DNA of 64,000 nt. It comes from Drosophila pseudoobscura. Its lineage: Eukaryota > Arthropoda > Insecta > Diptera > Drosophilidae. The notes under the pieces were generated by a model that saw only the letters and a program-made list of their open reading frames with translations, had not been told where the DNA came from and searched no databases. This document shows, piece by piece, positions 13,048-28,000 of this stretch (the first letter of the stretch is position 1; each line of letters begins with the position of its first letter). Made by a program: the position numbers and the translations under genes. The stretch spans positions 10,664,001 to 10,728,000 of the forward strand of contig NC_046680.1 in NCBI RefSeq assembly GCF_009870125.1, in the 5' to 3' direction.

Positions 13048-16000
13048 TTATGTCAGATCCTGCTGCGAATCTATTGAGAACAGCTCCTTGTACAGCGCCG
13101 GGAATACCACGGTCGGATGTTGCTGCTTGAACTTGCTCAGCGACTCCATGTGCAAGATGGAGATGTCGCTGCAAAGATCCGGTTAAAGATTACCGATTAT
13201 ACACAGGTACATGGATATAGGAGGGATCTACTTAGACGCACTACGAATACCTACCGGAAATTGGGTATATTGTTCAGCAGTGTGTCCAGCACGGTGACAT
13301 CGCCCTTGAGCGGCGCATGATTCGTTTCCAGCTCCTGCCTTATTGCGTTCATGCTCAGATTGAAAAGCCTCTGTATTTCAGTGTTACCACGCACTCCATT
13401 GCGCTCTACAAACAGAGTTCGAAGTGAACCAATGGCAAGGTGGGATTCGAGGATGATTCAACTTACCTGGCCAGAGCAGGACTAAGCTCTGATACAGCGC
13501 CAGTTCGGTTTCAGTCAGTTTGAGTTCGGCTATCGACTTAGCCGTTTGGAAAATGCGCGACACCAGACGCATCTCCTCCGAGTCGGACGTGTAGAATGCC
13601 TCCTGGGGCAGCATCACATCGCCGTAGAGTACCGCGTTCTGTGAGAGATCTAGCAGTCTGGACATGCGAACAATCGCCAGCTCAAAGGAGCCCGTCTTCA
13701 GCAGTAATATCTGGGCAAGAAGCATCCATTTAGCAATTGATCAATCAGAGGGCAGTATGGGTATGGGTATGGGTATGGGTATGGCTCTCACCTGATCATC
13801 CTGACTCAGGCGCATGAATCCCGGTATGAGCTTCGCAAATTCAATGATATTCTGTATCATTTGCGTCAGCTTCTCGGCGCAGTCCAGCCAGAGTTCTTCC
13901 TGGCCCAGATTCTTGTAATAGAGAATGCGCGATATATCCTATGGGAGTACAAGTAGTACGATTAGTATTTGCAATTTATGTGGCATACTTTTGGGCGGGG
14001 GCATCGCATCCCATCTCTCACCTGCTGCTTTCGGAACATGTCGTGCACAGCTTCCAGTTTGGTATTTGTGTTGGCATGCGCCTCCGCCAGCGTCTTGATC
14101 AGCACATCGTTGATATCGCCATCCGCTGAAATACAGGGTATCGATTTATCATTCATCATTATGAGAGGCAAAGCATTCCTGTGGATGGGATTCACTTACC
14201 ATGACTAATAAATTCGGGATCGATTATTGTACTGCGCGGCTCGTAGGTGGTGCTGTCCACGTAGTCCGCCGAGATGTCGTACTGCATGGTCTGCTGGGGG
14301 GTCACCGAGGCCGAGTAGCCGTAGGGACTGCCGTAGCCCACCTCGTTGTTTGAATATCCGCCGCTGTAGCTGAGTGACAAGAGGAGCATTGCAGGACGGG
14401 GCAGGGATGAAAAGAAAGAGAAGACCAGAGAAGAGATAAAGATGGTGGAAATGGAAGTGAAAGCAGGAGCAGGAGCAGGAGCATGAGCAGGGGCCGGAAG
14501 GGGGGTCGGGCGGTGCACACAAACGCATCAATATGGAGGATCATTCTCATATCGGTCATACTGCACCTGTTGTAGCTGTTGTGGTGCAGCTGGTCGCTGC
14601 TCGAAGGCGTCTGCGTGTCGTACACGGAGCTGTCCGGGGCAGCGTCGCTCTGGGCCCGCATCTGGGCGCGGTGGAATCGCACCTCATCCTCGACCTTCTC
14701 GCGCTGCTTTTTGGACATTCTGCCGAACTTTACAGCTGCAAAGAAGAGGTCATTAAGAGAGCATCAACACCTTCCGAACTCTCCGGAACGGAGCAGCCAC
14801 CTACCATCCCGACTCATTCCCAGCTTTAGGCACTTTTGCAGTCTACAGTATTGACAGCGGTTCCGGTTAACGCGATCCACCACACATTGCTTGTTGCGCG
14901 GACACTGGTAGTTGACGACGGAGCTCTGCGAGCGGCGGAAGAACCCCTTGCAGCCCTCGCAGGTGATCACGCCGTAGTGCACTCCCGATGACTTATCGCC
15001 GCAGACTTTGCATGGAATTATCTCAATTTGAGCTGGAATAGACAGATTCGAATATTGAATTAGAATACTTTTTAATAATAATAAAGAGTCGGCTGCGTCT
15101 TATTAACATCCACCCTCTGGAAAGCCGTAGGACTAAACTAAACTTGCCCGAATGGGCAATACTTTCCTCTTCATCTTCCACTCTATCTTTCTAACTGATC
15201 CGACCATGAATTATTCCGTACCATTTGCCGTAATTACAATAAATTGGTCCATCTTATCCCTTTTCTTCCACTTAGGGAGAAGCTGTTCCTGGAGTAAATC
15301 TTTCCGCTATTTTACAACCCATTTGGGAATATCTTGAAAAGTAATTTGATTTAAAGGCTGTCTTTAGATTGGGATAGGAACCGCTTCCATGGCTATACGA
15401 AGAGCCACAAAAACAAATCCCAATAGAAAACGCCCCGCAACTCTAGTCAATGGATTTCCCACTGCCCCCCTCCTCCATTGTCGGAGTCCAGACAATGCCG
15501 AATCGACCCCAAGGAACTATTGCGCAATAGTGTAATGTATTATCCGTGCAACACAATGCCCGTGTACCTTAAGCCACTTGTCTGCCCAGACAAAAAGAAC
15601 CGCAGAGGGGCACGGAGCAGGGGACTTCCACCGTGTGGAAGGGGGAGGGATGGTACAGCGACAGCTGTTTGGGGTTCCCCTGCTGCAATCCCTTTAGCGA
15701 TGATGCAACTTCCTGATCAACAGCGGCAGAGCAGTGCGGCATCGTTGGTTGAGAACTGGTTCAAAGTGAGAATTTGCTGCAGTTTACAGCAGCGCACACT
15801 AGCCGACAAAATATTGGATACCAAAGCGGCGAACACAGCAGAATTGAGTGCAATTCGTTTTGCTTTGATTTTCAATTAATTTATACAGCATATTTTAAGT
15901 TTTAATTTGTACCAGAAGAATCAAATGCAATATGTTATATTACCGCCGCGCTCCCAAACTTTGTCGGACAGTGCTGCACTTGTAGGCGAACGAGAAAGAT

Positions 16001-19000
16001 AGAGCGAGAGAGCAGCTTGGTCTCGTCTGGTGGAGCCCATTGTGTAATCTAGGCGCTTTTGCGTATTTACCCACGAGGATGAGATGAACGTACGCTGCGC
16101 GCTGAACCAAACGCTGACAAACACAGACGCTGCAGCAGCAGCGGCAGCAGCAGCAGCAGCAGCGGCAGAGACGTGGTATAATCAAAACACAACGCGGCTT
16201 GAAAAATGTGCCAGGCAAGCCAGCCGCTGCTCGGATCGGATCGGAGAAATGTGTGACAGATGATGAGCGACAGCGGGAGAGAGCCTGTGACTGTCAGTCT
16301 CCCTGTGCAAGAGTCTGAGAGTGTGAGTGACTGACTGAATGTTTTTCAAGTGTCAATGAACCTTCCCCGCACGGCAGTATCTCACAGCGCACACGGACAG
16401 GCATACAAGCACACAGATACCGATGCACACACTCGTAAACATTCTCAGCAAGCGGAGGAAAAGAAAACCAAAACAGAATCGAAAGGAAAGTTCTCCGCTC
16501 TTTACTCTTAGCTCTGGGCTCTCTTTGCTGGCTCTCTTAACACACTACGCGATGTGTTTGAGTGCAGAGAGCCGAAAGCACTCTCCCAATGCAACCGAGG
16601 GCCAGCTATTTAATTATTGTCGTTGGCTCGCTCAAAATGTGTGTCGTCACCAGTGGGCTATGCCATGTATTGGGCTGTGGCGGGTGGTGGGTGGAGGGTG
16701 ACGGGGTCACTTAAAGCGCTTTAAAGTTGTATGATTCTCGGGCATTACGAAACACTGGGGGAAATGGAATGGCTTTGTACGGCTTTTCCAAAAGCCCAAC
16801 ATAAATCTTTATCTTCTCAGCCTGAAGTAAGGGCCTGCCTGTGCGTGTTTATGGGCCTCGACAGATAAGACGGCGGTAGCTGCACTGCACCAGAGAGCGG
16901 CGGAGAGAGAGGCAGAGTGGCGCACATACCGCTATGTTCAGTCAATGAATATGCAAAGCTCCGTGCCAGCGCACGTCAGTGGCGGGGGTAGTGGCGAGGG
17001 GAGGGCGCTTTAAGCTCATTTGTATGCAGTCCATGAAATCGGTAATTCAACGGATAGCAGTTACACATGTACGATTATGTATTAACTACGTTTTGAAAAG
17101 AAACCTCAATGCAACGACATTCATTAGAACCCGCAAGGGTTTTGAAAGAAAAATTACATTACTGGACCGAAAAGTAATTTAATATTATTAAATATTAATA
17201 TCATACCGATCAAAGCATAAATTTATAAAATACCACGAAGAGATTTAAGACAGATATTTCTAATAGAACAGAATTATCAACATCTTTTGAAAGCACCTTT
17301 CAACAATATATGAAATGAAATCTTTTAAGTTACTAATGTACTTAAGAACATTTATCTCTTCTAATATGAAATTTTTTTTGAATGACAATCAGTGATCTAG
17401 TGATTTTGTGACGACTAGTATCCGTCTCCAAATCTGACTTTTACACCATCCATCTATAATTCGCAGGAATGTCGTATTTGCTTAACCTAACTTTATCAAA
17501 ATTGGGTTTAACAAATACCGCTGTCATATACATACATATTTGTTGAATACGGCTTCGGAAAAGTGTGTCATGATATACATTTTATTGTTTTATTTGCCAT
17601 TTCTGTGCAATGTACATATAGTCGGCGAGAAAACAAATGTATGACATACTTTTCTTGAAATGAAAGCAAATATTGGTTGAAATTTGTTTGTTTACGTGTA
17701 TTCGAAAAAGGTAGAAGCCAAAAAACACGTTGAATTAATTGTGTCTCACGGATACACTATGTATTATTTGCTAGATTCTTATAAAGAGATTCTTATGACA
17801 TGTATGATAGATATTGGAAATATACGACTTTTAAGGAGTAGAGCCAAGAACATAATGAATAGAAGAGGATTCATTCGGTACGGTTTTCCACAAAATATTC
17901 ACATTGACCTTTAGTTATTTCTTAGGAATATCTATTGACTAGGTGTTGGTAGGGTCAACACTGTACCGAGTTCAGCGTACTATGCTGCCGTTTAAGCTTT
18001 GCCCTTGATTTAGTTCATATTGCTAACATGTTTACTACATTACAAAACGATCAACGATTGAAGCAGTAGTAGATTAATTTGTACATATGTATTTGATGGG
18101 CAATTATCAAACCGATACCGTGTGCAGCATCGCGAATGGATTCGCACCCAGTCAGCTATTGGGTAATATCGAATCATCCCTGCACTTGTGTCCCGCTCAC
18201 GCACACGCACACGCACACGCGCTGCGGTCCGATGCAGAAGGAAAACCAGTTACCGTTAATCAAGTGCTTTTGGAGAGGAGAAAGAGGCGGCGTGACAGAG
18301 GAAAACCTGCAGTGGCTGTTGACCAACCAACAAGTTTGCCTCCTCCCGGCAGCTCCACGCGTCACACGTCACACTGGCCGCTGCCACACCAGCAGCTCCT
18401 TCGCGCAGCAAACAAAATTAAACGCTGACCAAAAAGCGCTTAATAAAATAAATTCTGAATGGGAAACCGCCAACAACTGACACACCACACACACACACGC
18501 ACACACAGTCACACTTGGGAAAAACGAGAAAAGGCTGAAATATTTTGCATATATGCATTTCATTTGCACTGCCCCGCGGCTTTCCACCCCAGCCCCTTCC
18601 CTACCCTGCTTCTGCTTCTGCTGGGTGCAGCAATAACCAGAAGTCAAAATTAATATGTTCTTCTTTATTGCAAATGCATGCTCGAAAAAAAGCAGCACAG
18701 CACCGAAGAAACGGAGCAAACACCCATACAAAAACAAATGTATACGAAAATTAATATGCAGCGACATGTGTGAAGAGACAGAGAGAGGAGAGCGAGGAGA
18801 GAGAAGCTAGAGAGTGAGAGAGGGAGAAGCTGCTGCATATGAATTGCAGTTTTTGGCACTGCGGCGAACGCAAAGCCAAAAAAAATAACAATAACAGCGC
18901 CAGAAACTATAGCAGTGCTATAAAGAAAACACATAATACCTCCGCCACAGTGGAACAGCTTGAATTTAAATTCAATTCTTTTTGATACATGTACTCTGAT

Positions 19001-22000
19001 GTTCAGATGGAATAAAGTCAGTTTTCACGAGTACAACTACTAAGAAATCAAGTAAATATATTATTCCATTACTTATTATTATTATTATTATTCTTATTTT
19101 TTAGTAAATGCAATATACTTTGCTTATTCATTAGACAGCAACCAATTTCATTCCGGTTTGCGGCCCGCTCGAATCACTGTGCGCAGCAGTCGGTCAAAGC
19201 AGAGAGCGAAGCAGCGTTCGTTGCCGCTGCTGCCGAGGCTGCTATTGCACAAGTTGTTCGCGAGGTAGCGGCACGAGCGCGCCTCGGCAATTCGCATTCG
19301 CAAAAGCAGCTTCGTAAGTGGGTCAGCGCGATGTGGGGTCAATGCACCAGCCGACTGCCTTGTGTCGGAGCGGGAGAGCTCCACGTAAGAGAGCCAAGAG
19401 AGCGCCAGAGTGCTGTTGGGGTTCTACCACTACGACTGCCAGCTAAAGAGCGGATTGTCTTTGGCTCGGCTCTCTCTTGTTGGTGTTGTGTCGTGCTTCA
19501 TTCTTTTGCCGCCAAGTAATGCTAATAGAAAACCCGTTTCCAGCTTTCACAAGTAAAACACACACAAGCACACACAGCCACTCTCACGGTATGGAAGAAG
19601 ATGAGGAAGAGGACGTGGAGCGGGCTGTGAGGAGCGTGGCTTTTAGCCGGCTGTACGAAGTGCCGTTAGAGAGAGGGGCATTAGCATGCTGGCTACGTAA
19701 TTTGTCGCTTTCTTTCTGCCTTATTATTTTGCGTTTGCATATTTGTAGAATGCCGTTAGAGTTTGCCCAAGTCCGATTTCATTCACTCATTCAGAGCCGC
19801 ATTCTAATACATAATTTAATCGTTATTAGAAGCTCAGCCCCCTTGCCCATCGTCCATCGCCGGGAACCCAGCGCCCAGCTATGCTAACGGTTCCTCGGCC
19901 ATCGTTCGCGCTCGTTTCTTTTTTTGGCTACACCATCACCATAAAGATGGGATGGGGTATGGAGATGGCGAGATGGCGAGATGGGGAGATGGCCTGGCAT
20001 TTCTGTAATGTTTACATTTCACACTCGCTCTCTCTCTTTCCCTGTTGCCGTCCCTGTCCCACACAGCTGTACGTGACGCGCTCGTTCTTTTGTTGCCAAC
20101 AAAAGAATTTCTCATATACAAATTTTTGACTGGGCCCGAAAGTTTATTGACCCACGAGAACCGTCGAAGAAGCTGCCGCAACAGCAACAGCCACAGCAGC
20201 AGCAGCGGAAGAATTTGCCATTTTTGGTCGATTAAACGAAACGCTGAGCATTTTCACCCAATGATGTAATTCTTCCCCCTCCTCTGCTATCCACACCGCT
20301 CTGCTCCCCCCGCTCTGCGCCGCTCTTCGTGTCGATGCATAGTAATTTGATCATTTCTTTCAGATTTATTGGGCTGGCCAAAAGTTAACAGTTATTAGTG
20401 CACAGTGTACAATACGATACCTTTATGGGTCTGCTCTGTTCACAATTAGTCAGCTTTTAATGCCTACATGACGTATGCGAAATATACTGTGTTGTTTCCC
20501 GAAACATCACGTATACGCCTCACGTGAGGTTGACGGGACGAAAAAACGATTGAGAAATGGCCAGAGAGTGGGAGAAATGTACGGTTTTCTCCCACATGAG
20601 TCACAGCATTGCCAGAAATGTTCTTTGTACAGATTATTGACTTATTTAATACATAAAAGTGCGGCGAAACGCTTGGAATATATATATTCTGGAGATTTAA
20701 TTTCTGCGGGTATTCCACAACTTAATTATAATCCCTTAGTAAGTCGTGAGCCAGACAGACTTGCAATCATAAAATTCACCAAAGGTTTTTTGTATAAGCT
20801 ACTAATGCCAGTCAAGGTTTAAACTAAAATCTCTTTATATTTGCACAGATTCCATTAAAGCAATCAGGATTTTATATGGAAAATTTGAGAAAAAAGATTA
20901 TTTTCTACCCGATGGGGGGAAGCGTTAGAACCCCCAAACAGGGAGGGGGCATATAAATCCCGACATTTTGCTCGCAAAATACAATAAATTTCCTCTAGTT
21001 TTATGCCAGAAACCGAATTGGAATGGGTTAATGCATATTTATTTGCTTGTTTGACATCGACAGCAGGCCCTACCATACCACCTGCCCCTGCCCCTGCAGC
21101 AGCAGCATAAAAAGTAGGCCTGCGGCATTATTTATGTACGAGTATGTACGCAGCGAGTCAGCAGCACAAATGAAACTCAACTCGCGAATGAGCCGCCTAT
21201 ACTCGTAGAGAAAACTCAAACCGAACCGAAAAAATACCTTGACAACCTCAAAAGCCACACACAGAGCGTGTAAGCCGACTCCTTTGGCTCTGCTTTTCAG
21301 CTTTTCTGCTTAGATTTTTGCGCAACAACGGCAAAGGCAACAGCAACGAGTCGAGTGCACTTAAACGGCGACCAATTATTTATGGTATTTAAGTGTTTTG
21401 ACTAAGGCATCAGATCAGCCAAAAAGAACTAAACATCGGCGCTTGCCACTGGCCGATTGCCGGTTTTTTCCAGCTTGCTATTTGCCCAAAACAAGAATTT
21501 TCAAGTTGAGCCAGACCCCACAGACCCCACGGACCAGACCCCAGAGACATTCAGAAACACGAACTCTATGAGTACCCGTACCCGTACCCGTATCTGTCCG
21601 TTTAGAAACACACTTGTATATATGTGTATATATGTATCTCTGAAATCTGTTTGGAAAAAAGAATTCTAGAGGAAAATCCATTCATTGTCGTTGTCGCTGT
21701 CGTGGCTGCTAGGGTGACGGTGATGGAAACCAGGCAAACTCGTTTTTCCACCATTAATTAAAATTTGTCTTTTGCTTTTTTTGTTTTTTGGCTCAAATGT
21801 CTGCAAAATTAACAAAAAAAATAACAACAGCACATCTATTGCATTTTGCTACTGGAAAAAAGAAGAAGACGGAAAACCTAAACGAGAGAGGGAGAGAGAG
21901 AGAGAGAGAAAGAGAGATAAAGTGTTTCTATCCGCCCTGGTGGCTGTACCGCCGCTGGCGTCATGCAAATTGTAATCAACAAACAACAACATTCACAGTG

Positions 22001-25000
22001 GAGCCAAAACCATACTGACAAATGGTACAGTGGCCACTCCCGATAGCGCCTTGAAGGATCACAATCGCAAGTCCCTGGGAGCTGGAGGAACCTTTTAAAA
22101 TGTTTGATGAATAAATCAAAGGTTTATAAAATGTATACAAATTCTTAGATACTCAAATTCTCTCAATACTTTATTGCATCGCGAGCAGTTCTTCGCATCT
22201 TCCTCCAACATTATACAGACCATTAGTTCCTTACCGATCTTAATAAATTTTCCTATAATTTGTATTATATTTTTTGAGGAGTGTCTTGGTACTCGTTTTA
22301 TTCGATTTCCCCAATATTTAAATGTTGTATTTGTACTTTTGTTAGCTTTCAATCCTATCGAGTGGCCACTGTATATGCTGTTGGACCAAACCATTCATTT
22401 TGTTTTCCACTTTTTCGCTGCCAACTTCGCCTCGTCTCTGCGGGCGTCTCTGCCGTCGTGCTGCTGCAGCAGTCGTCGCTTCATCATGCAACTGTTCGCG
22501 CCGCACCGAGCCGCACCGAGCCGCACCGCGCCGCGTCGCACTAATATCCGTCCTTGGCTCGTCTGTTCAACTTTGTCCCAGTTTTCGCATTTTGTTGGCG
22601 CGCTTTGCCTCCACCAGCGTTGGCGCTGCATTTGGTCTATGAGTGTGTGTGTGTGTGTGTGTGTGTGTGCTTAGAGCTCCACCAATGCACAGGCACTCTC
22701 GCATAAGCATGCATGTGTGCGTGTGCATACATACATACATATTTGTCTATTCATTTGGCGACGCGACTCAATGCAATGTCTGTGAATCTGTTTGTGTCTG
22801 CATTGTGGGGCACATGCAATCTTTTATTTGTTGCCTATATATACACACACACACACACAAATATGCATATATGTATGAACATATGTATGGGTATTCATGT
22901 GCGACAAGCGCACGCACAAAACGCTAAACTATGCGAAGAGTTGCATAGATAAGATACGCAGCTGCGCCCGAGTGGGCGCTGGGGGGTCGCTGGGGGGGGG
23001 AGGGGGCGGATCACTCAGGCATGGCAATAGATGTCTGCTTTATAATTACTAAAATAGTATTATTTAATTATTTTCCCGCTGCTCGTTGGGATAATGAAAA
23101 CGTTTGTCGTTTTGGTAAATCATTTTTCGTTTCATTTCTGTGACTGTAGTTTATTGAACGGATGTCATAATGTACTTATGTATGTACATCTATGTATGTG
23201 CCGGAGAAACTGCAATTAACCCAATAGAACCGAGATATATACGTCTAGACTCTAGAGGTTATCAATGTACTTGATGAATCATTTGGCAGATCTCTCTATA
23301 TGCTTTTTAATGGTTCTCTCATTAATTTCATTTCGTCTCAATAGCACTTCGTTTTATATAGTTCTTGTAAACGAATGTTGTTTGTGTTTATGGAGTGCGT
23401 TCAATGGAGATCCGTTTTTGTGAATATGTTGATAAGAAACGATACAGTACTCCAAATAAACATTGATACTTTTCCAACAAACTGAACTACTGTCCGAAAA
23501 GCTGGGAGCTTCCTTAAAGGATTTTGTCTTCAACTTTTAGTTCTAGCAAGTATTATCCGTAGTTTATCAAGTAATTTCTGTACTATCCGATAATTTTTTG
23601 GTAGAATATTCTAGTACTATCTGATGGGTATAGCTATTGTATAGTTTCTTGTCTATAGCTCTGGCATAGAGCCCTGAAGTTGCGGTGGCCTTATGACACA
23701 CATTCTGTGGTCGGCCTTATCTCGTCTACAAGCACTTGTATAGCACATATTTGTGTGTAAGAAGTGTGTATTTTTTCCTTGCACTACTAGTTGTGAGAGA
23801 AAGACAGCAGATAACGATTAGCTTTCAATCCTATCATTGTGTTTAGTCGGCAATGCAATCAGCGTATGGGGGGGGAGAGTAGAGATAATATCATATCGAT
23901 GCCATCTGAACATAACTTAAAGTAGAGCATGAATTCGTCAGAAGATAGTTGCCATCGAAAAAAGATCAGTAGGTTCTACAATTGTCTGCCAAATGTTGGG
24001 TTATCTTTACGGTGATGTTACTCACGGGTCGTTGAACTCTTCGCGTATCAGTCACTTAGCCATTGCGTGGTTTTGGCAGCACTCTTGTAAGTTTCCATAA
24101 ATTATCAGAACAAATAAAGGGACAGACCTCTGTGTGTGGTTTCTGCATTTAACAGTTTTCTAGGACAAATGCGAATGAACTTTCCAGCCGAAACAAGAAC
24201 AAATTGCTATTTAGCTCCAGCAGACAGGCCAGAATTTTCAAAATATTTGCATGCTCCACATGCAAAATCTATATGGATATGAGTACATATTGTACATTCA
24301 TGGGGGTGGCACTGCGGAGCGGGATGTTGGGAAATTCCATGGCAAATTTAAGTTTTTTATGTCTGCCAGAACCCATTCAACATGCTCGGCCACGTGCAAG
24401 TGTGCGTTGTGTGGCAATACTTATGGCAAACATCTGTCAAAGATCGGCTGGAACCAGAATAGATTCGAACTCAAGAGATCTTCCTTACGGACTCCTATGG
24501 CTGGTTTGTCATGAAAAACAATCTATCATTTAGTATCTGGGCATGATGTCTCTGTAAGTGGAACAAAATTGAGTGCAAATAGTCCTTTTCTAGAAAATCC
24601 TACTTCCAATGGGACAGATGAATCATATAATATGGGTTTTCACAACTGCCCAGGCAGTAGTACACATAATAGGATGAAATTTCTCAGAGATCGACAAACA
24701 TTTATATCCTCAACTTTTCATAAAAAGCGACAGTCCATGGTGGTGGAGATGTACATCAAGTAAAGTAAGGGGCGGACTTTGAGTTCTTGGAATACCATTC
24801 CAAAAACTTTACACATAACTACGAGTGTAAAAATGTTGTCACGTTTCAAAATTAACACTCAAGTGCTGCCCCGTAATCATCTCCAAGCATATTCTCGTAC
24901 ATATGATATCATAGGCTACCCTTCCATTTCTGCTGACTCACTCTCGTCTCGCACTGAAGATCTATGCAAAGTGAGACCTGGACTGCACGCACGTTTGAAA

Positions 25001-28000
25001 ATGATCGGGAAATTCAAATCTGGTATCGGGTAATACACTAATTATAGGCCTTATCGCCTGTGCCAGATCCGAAGTAGTTAACGGTCCACGGACTGCCAGA
25101 GAGGAAGTTGGACTCGATCGTTGGGTGCGTTCTGTTCTCCTACAGGCAATTAATACGGTAATCATGGAAATTCACGCAGTAATTGTCAAACAAAGAAAAT
25201 GGGCAGCAGAATTTCCTCTTTTTCTTCTTCTAAACTCTCTGACTCGGTCCCTCTCTCTGAGAGAGAGAGAGAGGGGGGAGGATCTCTCCCTCTCCTTTCT
25301 TTGGCTCCAAACTTGGACTGCATAAAACATAATAATAATTTCAGTTTGAAAAGAAAATAGAAGCAAATCAGGGGCTGGAGGCAAGGGGCCGGCAAGGGGG
25401 AAAAGCAGCAAAAGCCATAGAAAGTATTCCTCTATTGTGCGTGCGTGTATGTGTGTGTGTGTGTGGGATGTTGTAATGTGCGTGCGCCGCGCTGCCGCTG
25501 TCGCGACGGCGACGGCGACGTCGACGCACGCTCCCGCATAACAGGCGTCGAGCGCGCTCGCTCACGCACTCTCTCTCCCTCTCCTTCCCGCTCTTTGTGT
25601 CGCTTTATTGCTCTATCGCTCTGGCGGAGTGCGTGTGTGTGTGCGGTGCGAGTTGAATGACCGCCGAAAATAAATTTTTTTTGTTTGTCGATTTTAGACT
25701 TTTACTATGTTGACGCCGACGCTGGCGATGATGATTGTGTGTGCTTTTGCCGCTGCCAGACCATGCACACACACACGCACACACACACAGGCAGACAACA
25801 ATTTTGTAGCGTAGCTTCATAGTTTTCGAGTGTTAACGGGCGTTCGCACTATCTCGCCGGGTCTCTAGGCGGGGAGATGTTGGTTGGGGAGGGGCGGCAG
25901 GGCTTGGGCCAGCATGGGGCGCTGCCAGAGCGGGTATGTGTGTGTGTGTTTGTGTGTGTGTGTGTGCGTATGCCTAGACTACACAATCAGCAGCAGAGGC
26001 AGGCCGCAGCGACAGCAACATTTCACTTTAACAAAACTTTTTCGGTCTTTCTTTTTTTGAATATTTCATTGTTGCTTCTCCTCTCCATCTCTCTTTCTGC
26101 TGTTCCGCCTTGCACTGCTCTTGCTCCCCCCCCAAGGGCCCCAGCCAGCGTCATCGCTCCGACGCTTTCGTTGTCAACTCTTTCGCTTTTTAAATTTTGT
26201 ATTTTGTATTTTGTATTTTTCGGCTGCTTTCTGTTTACGCCGCAAATTTCTTTCACTCTCAGCGTACATTTCTATCTGCTTCACCTTTTTCTTCCTCTTT
26301 TTTTGGAGAGACATTGCTAACCAAAGGGAGAAAATATGTAAACGCGAGGAGAAAAAGTGAAAATTTCAATAACGGAATAAAAGTTGATTTGCGGAAGTCA
26401 TAAAGCCAAATTGCATGCCGAAAGTAACAGTAACAGTAACAGTGACCGATTCACCCTCTGACAACCCCGTGGGTTGCCTTCATTTCTTGCACGCAACTCT
26501 GTCAGAGGGGGGTGATGAGGGGGGGAGAGATTCCTGTCGCGATTAAGATTTATGTATGTTATAAATAATACCTCCAGCAAGCCTGACTAAAATGTTAATT
26601 GCTTATCAGATCCTGGCGGTGACCCTTTAAGGGTTCAGGGAACTCAAATTGGTTTGTACCTAAAATATACACATTTATATGTACGATTATAATGTCACAA
26701 AAGCGAAAGCAACCATAATAAAATATAGGTAATTTGGAAGGAGATTCTATGAAACAATCATAGCGGAACTTTTACATTAAAAGTCAATCAAATTTGATTT
26801 CCATATAGATAGTTTTATCACAATAATATTTTCCAAGTTTATTGAAAGTTAAATAATTTACCAAATTGACATTTAATTGCAGTAAATTTAATCTGAAAAC
26901 ATAATCAACAAAGCCAAAGTTCACTTTTTCGATATTATTTGGTATTTTTATAGTTATATTTCCCTTTACTATTATCTCTTATAAGAAAGATGATTCCAGA
27001 TTGTATCTCAAAGTTTTTGTAACATATAGAAGATTTTAAAACTTTTATTACCAAGGAGCTCAGCGGATTTCATTGAAAAAAAAAAAAACAGGAAGAGATT
27101 TTTATATTTAAGAACTTGGAAAATTAGCGCTAGAAAATTCATATATTTAAAAAAAAAATTGTATACAGAATCTGTATTACAGATCTACCCAATTCTCAGA
27201 GTTCGGCAATTTTGCCCCCAACCTCAAAAACACCTCCTTTTTTTGTAATGTCTGACGTTACGTCATATTTGGGCTTATATCTTTAAAACCTTTAAAAATA
27301 TCTTTACAAATTTCATTTGTAATTTGTAAATGTAACGTAGCGCCAGAATGGAAAAGTCCATATTTGAATTACCTGCACGCCTATTATAGGCTATATTCCC
27401 ATTCGAATTTTAAGTTTATTATTCATTTGGAGAACTAAGCGAATAGCTTTATACATATCTTCAAAATAAAATGGTATGCTATCATAGATAGCTGTATATA
27501 CAAATTAGAAAATATCTTTCTGAAAGGGTAGCAATAGCTGGATTCATTGCATAAATCAAAATGAATACAACATGTTTATATCTCCTTGAGCAACTAAATC
27601 TCAGAGTAATGTTTAATTTAATTGCTTGTCAAATAAATGTAGCATCATTTGCTGTTTATGAAAGAAGCAAGTGCTTACTTTCCTTCTTAGACAAAAATAG
27701 ACTTCATTCAATTGTGGATTGTAAGAAATGGAAACCTGGCCGAAAAATGTGCAACACAATGGAATACACTCATCGACAGCTACACGTAAAAACACCCACA
27801 TACATCCATACATACTTATGTGCATAGATAATGTACATATGTGTGTGTGTATGTATGTAAATGCTCGTACGGCTTGTTGAAATGTTGTTGGCATTACAAT
27901 ATCGCATTTATTTTTTATGGCCAGCGCGCGAGCTTTAATTCGCAAGTTTCTTTTCCATTTTGTTTTATTATTCTTTTTTGTGAATCTCTTTATTGCTCGC

